This document shows, piece after piece, positions 62,002 to 64,000 of a DNA stretch of 64,000 nucleotides (position 1 is its first letter; each line of letters opens with the position of its first letter). The position numbers were made by a program, and so were the translations under genes. Source of the DNA: Hydractinia symbiolongicarpus (Eukaryota > Cnidaria > Hydrozoa > Anthoathecata > Hydractiniidae); the NCBI RefSeq assembly GCF_029227915.1, contig NC_079876.1, positions 39,167,828 through 39,231,827 of the forward strand. Direction: 5' to 3'. A model generated the notes under the pieces. That model worked only from the letters and a program-made list of their open reading frames with translations, ran no database searches and was not told the origin of the DNA.

Positions 62002-63033
62002 GTGGTGAAAAAAAATTTAAAAAATCGTTCGGGAAATGAGTTTACTTCCTGGGTACTTTCTTTGTATACGTTCGACTATACGGGCCAAGCCTGGGATTTA
62101 CGGGAAATCGCGGGATTTCGTTTGCCGGCGATTAAACCTCTTTTATTAAGCGTCTCATCAAAAATGAAAACATTTTTAAAAACTACAAGTCGCATGGGCT
62201 TTAGTGGTGAAATAATAATTTAAAAAATCGTTCGGGAAATGAGTTTACACCCCGGGTACTTTCTTTGTATACTTTTGACTATACGGGCCGAGTCCGGGAT
62301 TTACGGGAAATCGCAGGTTTTCGTTTGCCGGCGATTAAACCTCTTTCATTAAGCGTCTCATGAAAAATGAAAACATTTTTGAAAAGAACAAATCTCATGC
62401 GTTTTAGTGGTGAAAAAAAATTTAAAAAATCGTTCGGGAAATGAGTTTACTTCCTGGGTACTTTCTTTGTATACGTTCGACTATACGGGCCAAGCCCGGG
62501 ATTTACGGGAAATCGCGGGATTTCGTTTGCCGGCGATTAAACCTCTTTTATTAAGCGTCTCATCAAAAATGAAAACATTTTTAAAAACTACAAGTCGCAT
62601 GGGCTTTAGTGGTGAAATAATAATTTAAAAAATCGTTCGGGAAATGAGTTTACACCCTGGGTACTTTCTTTGTATACTTTTGACTATACGGGCCAAGCCC
62701 GGGATTTACGGGAAATCGCGGGTTTTCGTTTGCCGGCGATTAAACCTCTTTCATTAAGCGTCTCATGAAAAATGAAAACATTTTTGAAAAGTACTAATCT
62801 CATGCGTTTTAGTGGTGAAAAAAAATTTAAAAAATCGTTCGGGAAATGAGTTTACTTCCTGGGTACTTTATTTGTATACGTTCGACTATACGGGCCAAGC
62901 CCGGGATTTACGGGAAATCGCAGGATTTCGTTTGCCGGCGATTAAACCTCTTTTATTAAGCGTCTCATCAAAAATGAAAACATTTTTAAAAACTACAAGT
63001 CGCATGGGCTTTAGTGGTGAAATAATAATTTAA
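62002..63033 (+). repeat. Dimeric higher-order repeat, 405 bp
   Basis: Two monomer types alternate strictly. Equivalent sites lie at 62,002, 62,407 and 62,812 (405-bp steps), and the same dimer returns at 63,611. Type 1 has TATACGTTCGACT, CAAGCC and AAGTCGCATGGGC. Type 2 has TACACCC, TATACTTTTGACT and AATCTCATGCG with GAAAAGTAC or GAAAAGAAC. This is the cleanest view of the two-monomer organisation that is scrambled elsewhere. Confidence 0.82.
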
Positions 63034-64000
63034 AAAATCGTTCGGGAAATGAGTTTACACCCTGGGTACTTTCTTTGTATACTTTTGACTATACGGGCCG
63101 AGTCCGGGATTTACGGGAAATCGCAGGTTTTCGTTTGCCGGCGATTAAACTTCTTTTATTCAGCGTCTCATCAAAAATGAAAACATTTTTGAAAACTACA
63201 AGTCTCATGGGTTTTAGTGGTGAAATAATAACTTAAAAAATCGTTCGAGAAATGAGTTTACATCCCGGGTACTTTCATTACTATACGGCCGAGTCCGGGA
63301 TTTACGGGAAATCGCAGGTTTTCGTTTGCCGGCGATTAAACTTCTTTTATTTAGCGTCTCATCGAAAATGAAAACATTTTTGAAAACTACAAGTCTTATG
63401 CGTTTTAGTGGTGAAAAAATAATTTAAAAAATCGTTCTGGAAATGAGTTTACTCACAGGGTACTTTCTTTGTATACATTCGACTATACGGGCCTAGCCCG
63501 GGATTTACGGGAAATCACGGGTTTTCGTTTGCCGGCGATTAAACCTCTTTCATTAAGCGTCTCATGAAAAATGAAAACATTTTTGAAAAGTACAAATCTC
63601 ATGCGTTTTAGTGGTGAAAAAAAATTTAAAAAATCGTTCTGGAAATGAGTTTACTTCCTGGGTACTTTCTTTGTATACGTTCGACTATACGGGCCAAGCC
63701 CGGGATTTACGGGAAATCATGGGATTTCGTTTGCCGGCGATTAAACCTCTTTTATTAAGCGTCTCATCAAAAATGAAAACATTTTTAAAAACTACAAGTC
63801 GCATGGGCTTTAGTGGTGAAATAATAATTTAAAAAATCGTTCGGGAAATGAGTTTACACCCCCGGTTTCTTTCTTTGTATACTTTTGACTATACGGGCGA
63901 GTTCGGGATTTACGGGAAACCGCAGGTTTTCGTTTGCCGGCGATTAAACCTCTTTTATTCAGCGTCTCATCAAAAATGAAAACATTTTTGAAAAGTACAA

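Larger units (their letters stand above)
58604..64000 (+). repeat. Satellite array, block III (+ orientation)
   Basis: Plus-sense 203-bp monomers run to the end of the window, which cuts a monomer. The two monomer classes alternate more regularly than in block I. One class ends ATGGGCTTTAGTGGTGAAATAATAA, split here as CTCATGGGCTTTAG and GGTGAAATAATAA; the other has CTCATGCGTTTTAG and GGTGAAAAAA. No gene is seen. Continuation beyond 64,000 is expected. Confidence 0.97.

Overview
The window is eukaryotic satellite DNA. Apart from two copies of one non-LTR retrotransposon, nearly every base belongs to a tandem repeat with a monomer of about 203 bp (roughly 280 monomers). I found no host protein gene, rRNA, tRNA or CRISPR array. 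The retrotransposon protein (APE-type endonuclease, CR1/L2-like reverse transcriptase, N-terminal 2A-like peptide) and its AAAT-repeat tail are typical of marine invertebrate genomes. A cnidarian or similar animal is my best guess, at low confidence. The setting could be centromeric or pericentromeric heterochromatin, but nothing in the sequence proves it.

Layout: (1) 1-13,011, monomers in orientation called '+' here, with 7-monomer higher-order repeats (about 1,418 bp). (2) Near 13,011 the array flips. Monomers on either side mirror one another around a centre near 12,800, so this is a large imperfect palindrome. (3) 13,012-58,603, monomers on '-', with higher-order units of 4, 5, 6, 11 and 14 monomers. 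(4) Within this block are two retrotransposon copies in '+' sense, 33,319-36,716 and 50,098-53,415, at the same satellite position. Each lies in one unit of a duplication of about 16.8 kb (block A from about 30,061, block B from about 46,840), so one insertion was later copied with its satellite surroundings. (5) Near 58,603 the array flips back to '+' through a 5-bp microhomology and runs to the end, partly as a strict 405-bp dimer.

The two element copies are almost identical but carry different lesions. Copy 1 has a 7-bp deletion that frameshifts the last ~34 residues. Copy 2 has an in-frame 87-bp deletion in the endonuclease domain. Reverse transcriptase motifs are intact in both. Copy 1 has His where APE-type endonucleases carry a catalytic Asp, and copy 2 lacks that segment, so neither is likely to be fully competent. 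The 2A-like motif ends in C-P-G-P rather than the canonical N-P-G-P.

The most interesting material is the 2A-variant element, its amplification as a passenger of satellite higher-order repeats, and the repeated palindromic junction seen at 8.5, 13.0 and 17.1 kb. Short open frames of 60-80 codons recur once per monomer. They are by-products of the repeat and are not annotated as genes.
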